DNA of 64,000 nucleotides from Terribacillus aidingensis (GCF_040703035.1 NZ_CP159996.1:902001-966000), one strand, 5' to 3'; positions 43,692-54,880 are shown, counted from the first letter of the stretch. Notes: generated by a model from the sequence alone, not told the origin. Program-made: numbers and translations.

Positions 43692-46538
43692 GTGGGACAA
43701 AAGGAATCTAGCGAAAGATTCTGGGAGAACTTCCATGGACCGAATATGGGTTATGTGGAGGAGCAATACGACAATTACAGGCAAGATCCGGAATCAGTGG
43801 AAGCATCATTGAAGGAACTATTCGATACGTATGGAGAGCCGAGGGTGATGCGGCGTCAAGGGGAAGACGCGCCATCAACAGGAATGTCCGAAGCATCCAT
43901 AAAGAAAATCACTGCGGCAATTCAGCTTGTAGAAGCAATTCGCCGCTATGGGCATCTGGAAGCAGATATCTACCCAGTAGGCGGAGAGCATACGGAAACT
44001 GCGGTACTGACCAAGATGGAGGATTTTCAGCTAACAGAATCTGATTTACGGGATATACCGGCAAGCTTTGTCTGGGAAGAGGCTCCGAATGATGTACATA
44101 CGGCTTTGGAAGCCGTTCAGCTACTGAAGGAAAGGTATGCAGGCACTACTTCCTTCGAGTATGATCATGTCGGCAACCATGAAGAGCGCAAATGGCTTCA
44201 GGATCAGATTGAGACTGCATCCTATATTCCAGGGTGGAGTGAAGCCGATAAAAAAGAAATTTTGAAACGGCTTACAGACGTGGAAGGCTTCGAATCCTTC
44301 CTGGCGCGTACTTTCGTCGGTCAGAAACGTTTCTCCATCGAAGGTCTTGAAGCGATGGTTCCAATGCTGGATTCTATCATAAAAGAAGCGTGTCTCGCTG
44401 ATACTGATGAAGTGATGCTTGGCATGGCGCATAGAGGAAGGCTATCTGTACTAGCACATGTATTAGGCAAGCCTTTCGATCTTATCTTCTCTGAATTCAA
44501 TCACACAGGTGAGAAAGAGTTGCTTCCTTCAGAAGGTTCAAGAGGCCTGCATGGCGGCTGGACTGGTGATGTAAAATACCATTTCGGTGCTGTAGCGGAA
44601 CACCATGAAGGTCAGGAAAAGCATACAACTATTACATTGGCTAACAACCCCTCCCACTTGGAATTTGTCAATCCGATCGTAGAAGGATTTACAAGAGCGG
44701 CCCAGGACAATACATCACAAGCAGGGTATCCGGATCAGGATCCGTCGAAAGCGCTTAGTATCCTTATCCATGGTGATGCTGCTTTCATTGGGGAAGGTGT
44801 TGTAGCTGAAACGCTTAACCTAGGGGATTTACCGGGATATACGACTGCTGGTTCGGTGCATATTATCGCAAACAACCAGGTTGGCTTCACAACAAATCGC
44901 CGCGATGGACGTTCTACCCGATACGCAAGTGATTTAGCGAAGGGTTTTGAAATTCCAATCGTTCATGTGAACGCTGACGACCCGCTTGCATGCGTGGCAG
45001 CAGCATCGCTTGCTTTCCGTTACCGCCAGCGTTTCCATAAGAGTATTCTGATTGATCTTGTAGGTTACCGTCGTTATGGTCATAACGAGATGGATGAGCC
45101 GCGTTCCACACAGCCGATCCTTTATCAGGATATCGATGCGCATGATACGGTGGCTAAAATCTTCTCTGCGAAACTGGAAGAAGAGAAAGTCATCACAGGA
45201 GAAGAAGGCTACGACTCTCTTAGTGCGCAAGTCGGTGAACATTTGAAGGATATCTTCCAGAATATGAAGGAAGAAGATGCGAAGGAAAAGCTGCCGAAAC
45301 CAGAACCGGAAGCTTTGAAATGTGATCTGCCTGATATCCAAACTAGTGTCCCAGCAGATACTTTGTTCTCCCTTAATAGACAGCTACAGAAGAGACCGGA
45401 AGGATTCCAAGTCTTCAAGAAGTTGATAAAGATTATTTCTAAACGGCATCAGGCTTTCGAGGAAGAGGGGAAAGCAGACTGGGCTGTCGGTGAGATTCTG
45501 GCATATGCCAGCATTTTACAGGAAGGCACACCAATACGTCTGACTGGTCAGGATTCAGAACGGGGCACATTTGCCCACCGGCACGCGGTGCTGCACGATG
45601 TTGAAACAGATGCAACCTATTCTCCGCTGCATGGCTTGGATGAAGCAAAATCATTTGCCCTTCATAATAGTCCGCTGTCAGAGGCAGGCGTTATCGGCTT
45701 CGAATATGGCTATAGCGTACACAATCCGAATGCTTTTGTTCTTTGGGAAGCGCAATTCGGAGACTTTGCCAATACAGGACAGGTCCTATTCGATCAGTTT
45801 ATCGCGGCTGGCCGTGCAAAATGGGGCGAAAAGTCCAATATGGCTATACTGCTGCCGCATGGATACGAAGGACAAGGACCGGAGCATTCCAGCGGCCGGG
45901 TAGAAAGATTCCTTCAGCTGGCAGCAGAGAATAATTTGATTATAGCGAATGTGACAAGTTCCGCTCAGCTGTTTCACCTGCTTCGCCGACAAGCGAAACT
46001 AGGGGGAAGAGAAGAGGCTCGACCTCTTGTGCTAATGACGCCGAAAAGCTTGATGCGAAGTGCTCGTCTGGCAAGTAAGCTGGAAGAATTCACTGAAGGA
46101 AGCTTTTCGTCGCTGCGTGTTCAGCCTAATAACGAGGCGACATCTGAAACAGCTAAAACACTTGTATTAGGAAGCGGAAAAGTGATGGTGGATCTGGAAG
46201 AAGCGATGGAAAAAGAAGCGGGTGCATTTGAAGAGCTTCATATCGTCCGTATAGAGCAGCTTTATCCATTCCCTTCCCAGAAAATCAAGCAAATTCTTGA
46301 AGACTACCCTTCTATCAAAGAAGTGAGATGGGTTCAGGAAGAACCGCGTAATATGGGAGCCTGGACATTCGTCCGCGAAAGAATTGAATCAATTCTTTCA
46401 GAAGGTCAAACACTTGAATATATCGGCCGTCCGGATCGTGCATCACCTGCAGTAGGAAAGCCTGCTGTACACAAAACAGAACAAAAGCAGATCATCAATC
46501 AAGCCTTAAAGCTGTCCAAGGGAGGAGTTAGCGTATGA
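43692..46538 (+). CDS. odhA: 2-oxoglutarate dehydrogenase E1 component
   Basis: This ~948-residue ThDP-dependent decarboxylase is the E1 of the oxoglutarate dehydrogenase complex (TCA cycle). Conserved blocks are [19 protein letters not shown] (N-terminal E2-binding helix), [20 protein letters not shown], the ThDP motif [20 protein letters not shown] with [19 protein letters not shown], and [13 protein letters not shown] in the transketolase-like C-terminal half. GTG 43692 is chosen because the G-rich GGGGGGAA lies upstream; a TTG at 43677 is possible but sits in that SD. It overlaps odhB by 4 bases (ATGA). cre-like boxes lie upstream. Confidence 0.95.
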   Translation: MGQKESSERFWENFHGPNMGYVEEQYDNYRQDPESVEASLKELFDTYGEPRVMRRQGEDAPSTGMSEASIKKITAAIQLVEAIRRYGHLEADIYPVGGEHTETAVLTKMEDFQLTESDLRDIPASFVWEEAPNDVHTALEAVQLLKERYAGTTSFEYDHVGNHEERKWLQDQIETASYIPGWSEADKKEILKRLTDVEGFESFLARTFVGQKRFSIEGLEAMVPMLDSIIKEACLADTDEVMLGMAHRGRLSVLAHVLGKPFDLIFSEFNHTGEKELLPSEGSRGLHGGWTGDVKYHFGAVAEHHEGQEKHTTITLANNPSHLEFVNPIVEGFTRAAQDNTSQAGYPDQDPSKALSILIHGDAAFIGEGVVAETLNLGDLPGYTTAGSVHIIANNQVGFTTNRRDGRSTRYASDLAKGFEIPIVHVNADDPLACVAAASLAFRYRQRFHKSILIDLVGYRRYGHNEMDEPRSTQPILYQDIDAHDTVAKIFSAKLEEEKVITGEEGYDSLSAQVGEHLKDIFQNMKEEDAKEKLPKPEPEALKCDLPDIQTSVPADTLFSLNRQLQKRPEGFQVFKKLIKIISKRHQAFEEEGKADWAVGEILAYASILQEGTPIRLTGQDSERGTFAHRHAVLHDVETDATYSPLHGLDEAKSFALHNSPLSEAGVIGFEYGYSVHNPNAFVLWEAQFGDFANTGQVLFDQFIAAGRAKWGEKSNMAILLPHGYEGQGPEHSSGRVERFLQLAAENNLIIANVTSSAQLFHLLRRQAKLGGREEARPLVLMTPKSLMRSARLASKLEEFTEGSFSSLRVQPNNEATSETAKTLVLGSGKVMVDLEEAMEKEAGAFEELHIVRIEQLYPFPSQKIKQILEDYPSIKEVRWVQEEPRNMGAWTFVRERIESILSEGQTLEYIGRPDRASPAVGKPAVHKTEQKQIINQALKLSKGGVSV

Positions 46539-47800
46539 AGGAACTGAAAGTACCAGAGCTGGCAGAATCAATTACAGAGGGAACGATTTCCGAGTGGTTA
46601 GTAAATCCAGGTGACCATGTTGAAAAAGGGGATCCGGTTCTCGAATTGGAAACAGATAAGGTAAATGTGGAAGTCAACGCGGAATATAGCGGTGTGGTAA
46701 AGGAACTGCTGAAGGAAGCAGGCGATGATGTAGAAGTAGGCGATATCATTGCTACAGTTGACGAGAATGGCGAAGCTGACGGTGAGGCAGACACATCTGC
46801 AGCAGAAGAGACGAAAGCAGAAGCGGCAGCTGTAGCAGAAGCTCCAGCTGAAGAGAAGAAGGAAGAGACAAAAGTCAAAGCAGCTGAACCCGCTGCATCC
46901 AATAAAAATACGCTGGCAACTCCGGCTGCTCGTAAACGTGCTCGTGAGTTAGGTATTAGCCTGGATGAGATTTCAGCACGTGATCCATTTGGCAGAGTTC
47001 GTCCGGAAGATGTCGAGGAAGCAGCGAAACCGAAAGAAAAACCTGCCAAGCAGGCAAAAGATGATAAACAAAAACAATCGGCAAAGACAGAATTCGAGAA
47101 ACCTGTCGAGCGGATAAAAATGACTCGCCGTCGTCAAACGATTGCGAGCAGGCTGGTGGAAGCACAGCACACGTCGGCAATGCTGACTACTTTCAATGAA
47201 GTCGATATGACAGCAGTTATGCAGCTTCGCAGTGAACGTAAGGATAAATTCCTCGAAAAACATGATGTGAAGCTTGGGTTTATGTCCTTCTTTACGAAAG
47301 CAGTTGTCGGAGCATTGAAGGAATTCCCTTATATCAATGCAGAGATTCAGGGTAATGAAATCGTTCTGAAGAAATTCTACGATGTTGGTATCGCTGTATC
47401 TACTGACGATGGACTTGTCGTTCCAGTTGTGCGGGATGCAGATCGACTAGACTTTGCTGGCATTGAAAGCGAGATCTCCCGACTAGGTAAGAAAGCCCGT
47501 AACAAAGAGCTTAGCTTGGATGAACTGAACGGAGGTTCATTCACTATCACAAACGGTGGTATTTTCGGATCACTCGTTTCCACACCGATTTTGAACACAC
47601 CGCAAGTAGGTATCCTGGGAATGCATACGATCCAAAAACGTCCAATCGCGATGCCGGATGATACAATCCAGATACGCCCGATGATGTACCTTGCATTATC
47701 TTACGATCATCGTATCGTCGATGGAAAAGATGCGGTACAGTTCCTTGTGCGTATCAAGCAATTGCTGGAAGATCCATACGATCTCCTTTTGGAAGGTTAA
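46535..47800 (+). CDS. odhB: Dihydrolipoyllysine-residue succinyltransferase (E2 of 2-oxoglutarate dehydrogenase)
   Basis: The 421-residue E2 has an N-terminal lipoyl domain (1-77) with the lipoylated lysine in [10 protein letters not shown] (Lys43), an Ala/Glu-rich linker, a peripheral-subunit-binding domain (about 125-160: [15 protein letters not shown]) and a C-terminal catalytic acyltransferase domain (about 190-421) with the active-site pair in [16 protein letters not shown]. It forms the 24-mer core to which OdhA and the shared E3 bind. It is translationally coupled to odhA and ends at a strong terminator. Length is normal. Confidence 0.97.
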   Translation: MKELKVPELAESITEGTISEWLVNPGDHVEKGDPVLELETDKVNVEVNAEYSGVVKELLKEAGDDVEVGDIIATVDENGEADGEADTSAAEETKAEAAAVAEAPAEEKKEETKVKAAEPAASNKNTLATPAARKRARELGISLDEISARDPFGRVRPEDVEEAAKPKEKPAKQAKDDKQKQSAKTEFEKPVERIKMTRRRQTIASRLVEAQHTSAMLTTFNEVDMTAVMQLRSERKDKFLEKHDVKLGFMSFFTKAVVGALKEFPYINAEIQGNEIVLKKFYDVGIAVSTDDGLVVPVVRDADRLDFAGIESEISRLGKKARNKELSLDELNGGSFTITNGGIFGSLVSTPILNTPQVGILGMHTIQKRPIAMPDDTIQIRPMMYLALSYDHRIVDGKDAVQFLVRIKQLLEDPYDLLLEG

Positions 47801-47805
47801 ACTAT

Positions 47806-47837
47806 AAAAACCGCCCTCGTTATGAGGGCGGTTTTTT
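47806..47837 (+). terminator. Terminator of odhAB
   Basis: AAAACCGCCCTC and GAGGGCGGTTTT form a perfect 12-bp stem around GTTAT, followed by T residues. Confidence 0.95.
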
Positions 47838-47911
47838 GTGTGCTCTTTTTCTACATATCTTTCCTGCACCTGCACAAACTAACAAAAATGAAACTGGAAA
47901 GGTGCGTCGCC

Positions 47912-49408
47912 ATGGGTTTTTTCAAACAGAAGAAGAACCAGCCAGTACAAGAAAAAGTCATACGTGAAGACAAGATGCCGCCGCATCAATCCACAGTATC
48001 ACTAGAGAAGAACATCCGTTATATCCAGGAAGAAATGAAGAATTCGGCTGATCTAAAAGTCCGGCTGCTTCCAGGCAATAAACAAGCGATGGTTTACTTG
48101 GATGACATTACAGATCCGGATAAAATACAACGATATATATTCGTGCCGCTAATGGAAATGGATGGGAATATTCAAAGAGTTAAAGATCGGGAAGAAAGTG
48201 AAGATCTCAATAAAGCCGTTTCTGCACTTTTGGAAGGTAAAGCTGTTTATTTAGTAGAAGGGGATGCTACATGCTACTTCTTCAATGTTCAGCAAAATGT
48301 GACCCGGGCTATCATGGAGCCGATGAACGAAAAGGTTATCAAAGGGTCGCATGATGGTTTCAATGAAGATATCAAGCAGAATATCAACCTCATTCGCCGC
48401 CGCATTCAGCATCGGAATCTAACAATTAAGAAGCAGACGGTAGGCGATTATACAGAGTCTGAAATTGCTTTAGTTTATGTGGATGGCATAGTCAATCCTG
48501 GAGTAGTGAATGAACTAGAAACAAGGGTGAAAAATATCAGCAGTGATGCACTACTGAGTGCAGGGGCCTTCAGTGAATATATCGAAGATCGCACGTATAG
48601 TATCTTTCCGCAGTTTTTGAGTACTGAGCGGCCCGATAAAACTGTTGCACAATTGATGGAAGGCAGAATTGCGATTCTTTTTGCTAACAATCCTACATGC
48701 CTAATTGCTCCGGTTACTTTCTTTGCCTTTTATCAATCGCCGGATGATTATAATACACGCTGGCTCGTAGCAACTTATATTCGTTTAATTCGCTTGTTCA
48801 GTTTTATTCTGGCTATAACATTGCCTTCTTTCTATATAGCAGTAGTCGGCTTTCATTTTGAAGTGATTCCGGAAGCACTTATTTCCCCTGTACTGGGTGC
48901 TATTCGGGATATTGCTTATCCGCCAATTGTAGAAGCCGTTCTGATGGTAATCGTCATTGAACTGATACGGGAATCCGGTATTAGGCTCCCGTCACCGATT
49001 GGATCTACAATTGGTATTGTCGGCGGTCTTGTTATCGGTGATGCGATTGTTACAGCAGGATTGGTATCCAATTTGATGGTAATCGTCATTGCCCTCACTT
49101 CTCTGGCTTCCTTTGTTGTGCCGTCGAATGAAATGAGTGATTCGCTAAGGATCCTGACATTCCCGCTGATCATCCTGAGCTCTGTTCTCGGCTTTATCGG
49201 GATTGCTTTTGGTTTACTGATGGTTCTGATCCATCTTTGCCGGATGGAATCGTTGGGACTTAGCTATTTTACGCCTATCCAGTTCCGGGATTTAAAAGAT
49301 ACAGTAATCCGAGTACCGCAATTTTTAATGAAGCGCCGCCCAGAGCAATTAGGATCACCACGTCCATACAAGTCCAATGAACTGAGTGATGAAAATGGCA
49401 GTAAGTGA
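47912..49408 (+). CDS. GerA-family spore germination receptor subunit A
   Basis: This 498-residue A subunit has a large hydrophilic N-terminal domain (about 1-240, with SLEKNIRYIQEEMKNSADL and EIALVYVDGIVNPGVVNELE) and a C-terminal membrane domain of five or six helices (about 290-460, containing RLIRLFSFILAITLPSFYIAV and IGIVGGLVIGDAIVTAGLVS). It lies in the spore inner membrane and, with B and C subunits encoded next, forms a germinant receptor that acts as a nutrient-gated channel. ATG 47912 is preferred (GGAAAGGTG upstream); an upstream frame extends to 47822 through the odhB terminator and is not credible. Confidence 0.92.
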   Translation: MGFFKQKKNQPVQEKVIREDKMPPHQSTVSLEKNIRYIQEEMKNSADLKVRLLPGNKQAMVYLDDITDPDKIQRYIFVPLMEMDGNIQRVKDREESEDLNKAVSALLEGKAVYLVEGDATCYFFNVQQNVTRAIMEPMNEKVIKGSHDGFNEDIKQNINLIRRRIQHRNLTIKKQTVGDYTESEIALVYVDGIVNPGVVNELETRVKNISSDALLSAGAFSEYIEDRTYSIFPQFLSTERPDKTVAQLMEGRIAILFANNPTCLIAPVTFFAFYQSPDDYNTRWLVATYIRLIRLFSFILAITLPSFYIAVVGFHFEVIPEALISPVLGAIRDIAYPPIVEAVLMVIVIELIRESGIRLPSPIGSTIGIVGGLVIGDAIVTAGLVSNLMVIVIALTSLASFVVPSNEMSDSLRILTFPLIILSSVLGFIGIAFGLLMVLIHLCRMESLGLSYFTPIQFRDLKDTVIRVPQFLMKRRPEQLGSPRPYKSNELSDENGSK

Positions 49409-50504
49409 CACGAAGCAGAAAATCACCTTATCCCAACTTGCTTATATCTTTATCCAAAGCCAGATTGGCGTCGATATTTTGAATCTGTCCACTGTGCTGC
49501 ATAAAGCAGCCGGGGCGGATGGCTGGATTCCCTTACTTATCGGTGGTGTGATTTCCACTGTCTTCGTAGTAATGGTATTGCATATTAGCAAACGTTATCC
49601 TGGTGAAGGTTTGTTCGATATACTAAGAAGCAGCTTTGGGAAGCCGTTAGGCAATGTAGCCGGATTCGGCTATTATGTTTATTTTCTTGTTGTTGCGATA
49701 TACCTTCTGACGTCTTACGGGGAACTGATCAACCAATGGCTGCTACCGGAAACGCCGATCCTGATACTTTACCTGCTCTTGCTCGTTAGTGCGCTTTATA
49801 CTATTTCGGGTGGATTAACTGTCATTGCCAAGGTATTCACCTTTTTCACGGTTATTCTGTTTCTTATTTCCGTATTGTTTCTATTCGGTTTTGTGGATGC
49901 AAAGTTCATTTACATGCTGCCGATCGGCCAGGCCTCCTTTTCAGGTTATATGGAAGGGATACGTGTCACCATTTATTCGTTGAGCAGTTATATGCTGTTA
50001 TTGCTGTTTGTACCTTATGCAAAAGGTGATTTTAAACAAAAAACGCGGACATTGATCGGTGCAAACTTAATTGTGCTCCTGTTCTACTTATATACAGTCA
50101 TCATTTCCTTTGCACATTTTGGATCGGATCAGATTGAACATGTCTCACAGCCTGTTCTTTATATGCTGCGAACTGCTGATTCTGTCATTATTACAAGGAT
50201 CGATATCTTTGTGCTTGCGATGTGGACGGTTTTCGCTATGACAGCTTTTGCTGCGTATCTGTATGGTGCAGAAAGGGCTTTCGCTAAAATACCGAAGCCG
50301 AAGAAGAAGATGCTGAATGTATATACAGCTTCCATCATCGTTCTTGCTGTTTCCTACTGGGGAGGACTAAATGAGAAGCATATCAGAAGTATCATTAATT
50401 TCCAAGATTTAATTACAGAATACTTCACCATATATATTCCGATTTTACTATTCCTTCTATCTTTCTTGCGCCGAAAGGATAAGAAAAAGGGGGTAGCACA
50501 ATGA
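49386..50504 (+). CDS. GerB-type spore germination receptor permease
   Basis: The 372-residue B subunit has ten membrane helices and belongs to the APC superfamily; it binds the germinant amino acid or sugar. Characteristic N-terminal sequence is SQLAYIFIQSQIGVDILNLS, with VVAIYLLTSYGELINQWLLPETP further on. The start is uncertain: GTG 49386, ATG 49389 and ATG 49395 all lie inside the end of the A subunit gene (23-base overlap), with only a weak SD. It overlaps the C subunit gene by 4 bases. Ligand is unknown. Confidence 0.92.
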   Translation: MMKMAVSDTKQKITLSQLAYIFIQSQIGVDILNLSTVLHKAAGADGWIPLLIGGVISTVFVVMVLHISKRYPGEGLFDILRSSFGKPLGNVAGFGYYVYFLVVAIYLLTSYGELINQWLLPETPILILYLLLLVSALYTISGGLTVIAKVFTFFTVILFLISVLFLFGFVDAKFIYMLPIGQASFSGYMEGIRVTIYSLSSYMLLLLFVPYAKGDFKQKTRTLIGANLIVLLFYLYTVIISFAHFGSDQIEHVSQPVLYMLRTADSVIITRIDIFVLAMWTVFAMTAFAAYLYGAERAFAKIPKPKKKMLNVYTASIIVLAVSYWGGLNEKHIRSIINFQDLITEYFTIYIPILLFLLSFLRRKDKKKGVAQ

Positions 50505-51619
50505 AAAAGCTGACTATGATACTGCTAAGCTGCATGCTTATATTGCCTGGCTGCTGGGATACTAGGGAATTCAAGGAAGTGAAGATGGGCATTTCTGCTG
50601 CCTATGATTTGACAGAGGATGGTGTTTATACGAATACCATACTCATACCGAATGTACAGAATAGCGCACAAGGACCGGGACAGGAATCAACCCAATTTCT
50701 AACGGCAACCGGAAATACTCCCTCGGAAGCAAGAACGAACATCGATAGACGGTTATCATCGACTTATAGTCCGACACAGCTTGATGTTCTTCTTTTTGGA
50801 GATAAGCTTGCCCGACAAGACATCTATCCATATGTTGATGCCTATTACCGCGATCCGAGGATGCATCTTGATGTGGTGCCAGTGGTAGTGAAGGGTAATG
50901 CAGAACAAGCGCTGAAAGTAGTTCCTAAATCCGAGACGCGTCCGAGTGAATATATAGAAGGAATAGTCGAATCGGAAGTAGAAACAACAAATACTCTTGA
51001 GACCAGTTTGCAAGCGATCGGTTCCGAACTTTATGAAGAGGGGGAAGACTTCAGCTTACCGCTCTTACAAGTCGGGGATGGGGGGAAAACAGTGTCTTAT
51101 GAAGGGTTGGCGCTGTTCCATAAATCAAGTTATACCGGTAAGGATATTCCTTTCGAACATACGACGCTCTTTTTACTGATGAAGAAGGTGAAAGGTAAAG
51201 TTGCTCGTATTACTACTAAAATATTTGATGGGAGGAAGCCGGAACCAGATAACTATACGACCATTAATATTGAGGATTATTCCAGTAAAATCAAGTCAAA
51301 GCCAGATAAGCAGAACAAAGTAAGGACCGATATAACATTGAATCTGACTGTAATGATTCAAGAATATCCACAGGATCATCTTGCTTTGAAAGATTTACCT
51401 GAGGTCAAAAAAAATCTGGAACAGGCATTGACTGACCAAGCAAATGAAACGATTAAGATAATCCAAGATGCGAATAGCGATGTGTTCGGAATCGGCCGAA
51501 GCATGTATGGTCATTATCCATCACAATGGGAGAAGCTTGATTGGGAAAAGGATTTCAAAGAAATAAAAATTGTTCCTCATGTGACTGTAAACATCCGTTC
51601 ACGCGGAATTTTCAGATAA
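50501..51619 (+). CDS. GerC-type spore germination receptor lipoprotein
   Basis: The 372-residue C subunit has a lipoprotein signal peptide with lipobox LPGC (Cys18) followed by WDTRE, the GerC hallmark. The mature protein folds into three domains; SEVETTNTLETSLQAIGSEL and FEHTTLFLLMKKVKGKVARI are visible family segments, and the end INIRSRG-like (VNIRSRGIFR) is typical. It is anchored on the outer face of the spore inner membrane and completes the A-B-C tricistron. SD AAGGGGG precedes the ATG in the overlap with the B gene. Confidence 0.93.
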   Translation: MKKLTMILLSCMLILPGCWDTREFKEVKMGISAAYDLTEDGVYTNTILIPNVQNSAQGPGQESTQFLTATGNTPSEARTNIDRRLSSTYSPTQLDVLLFGDKLARQDIYPYVDAYYRDPRMHLDVVPVVVKGNAEQALKVVPKSETRPSEYIEGIVESEVETTNTLETSLQAIGSELYEEGEDFSLPLLQVGDGGKTVSYEGLALFHKSSYTGKDIPFEHTTLFLLMKKVKGKVARITTKIFDGRKPEPDNYTTINIEDYSSKIKSKPDKQNKVRTDITLNLTVMIQEYPQDHLALKDLPEVKKNLEQALTDQANETIKIIQDANSDVFGIGRSMYGHYPSQWEKLDWEKDFKEIKIVPHVTVNIRSRGIFR

Positions 51620-51700
51620 TTTAACACTTTTCTATAGTTTGTTTAATCAATGCCAGCACTCCCGCATAAGATAGACTAATTATCTTAAGGAGGCTGGCGA

Positions 51701-52864
51701 ATGAGTGATTCCAATCATTTTGCAGTGTCAGAAGAAGACTGGTCCCTCCATCGAAAAGGATATGATGATCAAAAGCGGCATCAGGAGAAGGTCCAGGAAG
51801 TATTGAAGAACAAGCTGCCCGATTTGATCACAGAAGAAAATATTATCATGTCTAATGGGAAAGATCTGATCAAGATACCGATTAGATCATTGGATGAATA
51901 CAAGATCCGCTATAGCCAAGACAAGAATAAACATGCCGGCCAAGGAAAAGGCGACAGTAAAGTAGGAGATGTACTGGGGCGTGCCGGCGGTCAGCAGAAG
52001 GCGCCAGGTAAAGGGCAAGGAGAAGCAGGGGATCAGCCTGGTCAGGACTATTATGAAGCAGAAGTTTCGTTTGAGGAATTGGAAGAGAATTTCTACAGTC
52101 AGCTGGAGCTGCCGAATTTGGAGCAAAAAGATGAACAGCAGATGATTGTGACGGATATTGCATTTCATGACATCCGCAAGACAGGGCTTGTCGGTAATAT
52201 CGACAAGAAACGTACGATGCTGGAGGCGTTCAAACGCAATGCTTTAAGCGGTACTGCAGCATTCGCTCCGATTTTTCCGGAGGATGTACGCTACAAAACC
52301 TGGGACGCGATTGAAAAACCGGATTCGAAGGCAGTGGTACTTGCCATGCTTGATACGAGCGGCAGTATGGGAAATTGGGAAAAGTATGTGGCAAGAAGCT
52401 TCTTCTTTTGGATGACAAGATTCCTGCGGACGAAATATGAAACAGTGGAAATTGAATTCATTGCCCATCATACAGAGGCGAATGTTGTCGATGAAGAGTC
52501 CTTTTTCTCCAAAGGGGAGAGCGGCGGGACGATCTGTTCCTCGGCTTACAGAAAAGCCTTGCAGTTAATAGACGAGAAGTATCCACCATCAGCTTATAAT
52601 ATTTACCCATTCCATTTTTCAGATGGCGACAACCTTACATCTGATAACAGCCGCTGCGTTGGACTGATCAATCAGCTAATCGAGAAATCAAGTATGTTCG
52701 GCTACGGAGAAGTCAACCAGTATAATCGCCATTCCACGCTTATGCAGATTTTCCGTAAGATGGATCATCCGAAATTCCGGTATTATGTGCTGCGGAAGAA
52801 AACGGATGTTTTCTACGCCATGCAGCGCTTCTTCTCGAACGAAGAGACAGAAATTTCCGTTTGA
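51701..52864 (+). CDS. yhbH: Sporulation protein YhbH (DUF444)
   Basis: The 387-residue DUF444 protein has a polar N-terminal region, a Gly/Gln-rich low-complexity linker (about 80-120), and a von Willebrand A-like fold (about 205-370) with the MIDAS-type motif [15 protein letters not shown]. YhbH is a SigE-controlled sporulation protein in B. subtilis, and DUF444 genes regularly accompany prkA (yeaG-yeaH in E. coli). A CATAAGAT box (51665-51672) resembles a SigE -10, with a weak -35. SD AAGGAGG precedes ATG 51701. A terminator follows. Confidence 0.93.
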   Translation: MSDSNHFAVSEEDWSLHRKGYDDQKRHQEKVQEVLKNKLPDLITEENIIMSNGKDLIKIPIRSLDEYKIRYSQDKNKHAGQGKGDSKVGDVLGRAGGQQKAPGKGQGEAGDQPGQDYYEAEVSFEELEENFYSQLELPNLEQKDEQQMIVTDIAFHDIRKTGLVGNIDKKRTMLEAFKRNALSGTAAFAPIFPEDVRYKTWDAIEKPDSKAVVLAMLDTSGSMGNWEKYVARSFFFWMTRFLRTKYETVEIEFIAHHTEANVVDEESFFSKGESGGTICSSAYRKALQLIDEKYPPSAYNIYPFHFSDGDNLTSDNSRCVGLINQLIEKSSMFGYGEVNQYNRHSTLMQIFRKMDHPKFRYYVLRKKTDVFYAMQRFFSNEETEISV

Positions 52865-52893
52865 ACAGCAGGTTTTCACTGCTGTTTTTTTCT
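52865..52893 (+). terminator. Terminator of yhbH
   Basis: ACAGCAG and CTGCTGT pair around GTTTTCA, followed by seven T residues. Confidence 0.85.
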
Positions 52894-53075
52894 GTTTTCA
52901 GGAAAATATTAGATCGAAAAAGCATATATTGGTCATATGCCAAAAAGCCCTTTCTTTTTTCTAAAATATCCTTTAGGATAGAATAGGCGATTAAATGTTT
53001 CGTTTACATTACAAATAAATTACAGATATATTAAATAGAGAAGTGCTTTTAATGGGAAAGGGAAGGATTTACAAC

Positions 53076-54155
53076 ATGAAGGAAAAACGGATTCTATTTA
53101 CGGGGGGCGGCACTGCCGGCCATGTAATCGTGAACGTGGCCTTGATTCCTGTATTCAGGCAAGAAGGGTGGAAGATCGATTACATTGGTTCAAAGAATGG
53201 AATAGAGCGTGACCTCATTGAACCGATGGAAGGTGTGACCTATCATAGTATCTCAACAGGAAAACTGAGAAGGTACATGTCTAAAGAGAATTTCAAAGAT
53301 CCTTTTAAAGTGATGAAAGGAACAATGCAGGCGTATCGAATCATGGGGAAAGTGAAACCACATGTGATTTTCTCCAAAGGTGGATTCGTTTCCGTTCCTG
53401 TCTTGTTTGCATCTTGGCTGCGTCATATTCCGGCAGTCATTCATGAATCAGATATCACACCAGGTCTTGCGAATAAGCTGGCAATGCCATTCGCGAAGAA
53501 AATCGTAACGACATTTGCAGAAACAGTATCACATGTATCTGCCAAGAAAGCAGAATGGGTTGGAGCAGTTGTACGGGATGAGCTGATTCAGGGTAATCGC
53601 CGGGTTGGTTTAGAACAGCTTGGTTTTTCTCCTGATAAAGCAGTGCTGTTCATTATGGGAGGAAGCGGTGGTTCCCAAGTGATAAATGAAGCCGTTCGTT
53701 CCAGCTTGGATACGCTGCTAAAAGAATTCCAAATTGTACACATCTGCGGTAAGAATCAAATGGATGATACAATCAAGCGCGATGGATATGTACAATTTGA
53801 ATATGTGAACGAAGGGCTGAATGATTTGTTCGCCGCTTCTGATTTTGTCTTGTCACGTGCTGGTTCAAATGCCATATTCGAATTCTTGGCACTGCGTAAG
53901 CCAATGCTTTTGGTACCTTTATCTCGTAAAGCGAGCCGAGGCGATCAGCTGCTTAATGCAAGCTCCTTTAAAAAACAAGGCTATGCAGATGTACTGGAAG
54001 AAGAAGATCTTACAAGTGCCTCTTTGATTCAGCATTTACAGGATCTCAAGGAACATAAAAATGAAATACTGCGAAATATGAGTCATTATGAAAGTCAAGA
54101 AGCGAAACAACGTGTAATTGAAATCATAAAAGAACATTCAAAAAAAACCAACTGA
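53076..54155 (+). CDS. murG: MurG-like undecaprenyldiphospho-muramoylpentapeptide GlcNAc transferase (orphan)
   Basis: This 359-residue GT28 enzyme has the MurG motifs FTGGGTAGHVIVNVALI (glycine-rich loop 1), GFVSVPVLFASWLRHIPAVIHESD, GGSGGSQVINEAV (loop 3) and LSRAGSNAIFEFLALRKPMLLVPL. It transfers GlcNAc from UDP-GlcNAc to lipid I, giving lipid II. HESD replaces the more common HEQN, as in the second MurG lineage of some Bacillaceae, and it stands alone rather than in the dcw cluster. It is therefore likely a paralogue, perhaps for growth- or spore-phase wall synthesis. ATG 53076 follows GGGAAGGA. Confidence 0.88.
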   Translation: MKEKRILFTGGGTAGHVIVNVALIPVFRQEGWKIDYIGSKNGIERDLIEPMEGVTYHSISTGKLRRYMSKENFKDPFKVMKGTMQAYRIMGKVKPHVIFSKGGFVSVPVLFASWLRHIPAVIHESDITPGLANKLAMPFAKKIVTTFAETVSHVSAKKAEWVGAVVRDELIQGNRRVGLEQLGFSPDKAVLFIMGGSGGSQVINEAVRSSLDTLLKEFQIVHICGKNQMDDTIKRDGYVQFEYVNEGLNDLFAASDFVLSRAGSNAIFEFLALRKPMLLVPLSRKASRGDQLLNASSFKKQGYADVLEEEDLTSASLIQHLQDLKEHKNEILRNMSHYESQEAKQRVIEIIKEHSKKTN

Positions 54156-54180
54156 CAAAATGTCAGTTGGTTTTTTCGTA
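54142..54180. terminator. Bidirectional terminator between murG and carbonic anhydrase
   Basis: Perfect 16-base arms (54142-54157 and 54161-54176) around AAA, with A6 and T6 at the base. It spans the ends of both convergent genes. Confidence 0.93.
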
Positions 54181-54729
54181 TCCGTTGCGGATGACAGTCA
54201 ATTCTCCAGTTGCTGGATCGATTACAAGCGCATGTACTGGTACCTGTTTAGGAAGCAATGGATGATTTGCAATCAAGGATGCACTGCTTTCTACAGATTC
54301 CTCCACGCTGTTAAAACCATCGAACCATGTATTTGCAATATCTTCGCTTGATGATTGACGTAAGTATGTCTCAACATCTCCGCCCTGCTTTCCGATTTGT
54401 TCCAGCATATCAGAGCCATGCAAATGGTGCATACCGCAGTCTTTGTGGCCGATTACGAAGACTTCTTCGCCTTTTAAGGCATGGATTGCTACTAAGATAC
54501 TTTTCATGGCACTGTCAGAAGTGTCAACGAGCATTGCGCCAGCATTCTGAATGATTTTTGCATCTCCGTTCTTCAAATTGACTGCCTTAGGCAGCAATTC
54601 CAGCAAGCGGGCATCCATACAAGTTAGAATGACAGCTTTTTTGGAAGGAAACTTGTCCGTTTCATACTGTGCATATGCTTTGTCTTCTACGAATTTTTGG
54701 TTATGAGCCAAGATGTCATCTAATAACAT
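54163..54729 (-). CDS. Beta-class carbonic anhydrase
   Basis: The 188-residue beta-carbonic anhydrase shows the zinc and catalytic dyad residues CMDAR (Cys, Asp-Arg) and GHKDCG (His, Cys), with IIQNAGAML between them. It interconverts CO2 and bicarbonate in the cytosol. It resembles Bacillus YvdA/YbcF-like enzymes. ATG 54729 is preferred; a GTG at 54741 lies next to the SD AAGGAG, although the spacing for 54729 is a rather long 11 bases. It is divergent from the bmr leader. Confidence 0.92.
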   Translation of the reverse strand: MLLDDILAHNQKFVEDKAYAQYETDKFPSKKAVILTCMDARLLELLPKAVNLKNGDAKIIQNAGAMLVDTSDSAMKSILVAIHALKGEEVFVIGHKDCGMHHLHGSDMLEQIGKQGGDVETYLRQSSSEDIANTWFDGFNSVEESVESSASLIANHPLLPKQVPVHALVIDPATGELTVIRNGYEKTN

Positions 54730-54827
54730 AGATCGTGACACTCCTTTTTTTAGTTATCTTCTTTAGTTTACCACATAAGGACAAATGTTTATCTATTGCT
54801 TATTGCTCAAATTGTTTGAAAATATCG

Positions 54828-54857
54828 TTGACCTTTTTAAACCGGTATGTATATACT
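54828..54857 (+). promoter_or_regulatory. Promoter of the bmr leader and operon
   Basis: TTGACC (54828-54833), 18 bases and TATACT (54852-54857). It predicts a transcript start near 54864 and a leader of about 380 nt before bmrC. Confidence 0.65.
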
Positions 54858-54880
54858 TATTATGCATAAAATAACAATTG

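Noticed and set aside
47822..47911. N-terminal extension of the GerA subunit
   Set aside because: It would start within the odhB terminator and adds an atypical sequence; ATG 47912 has a good SD.
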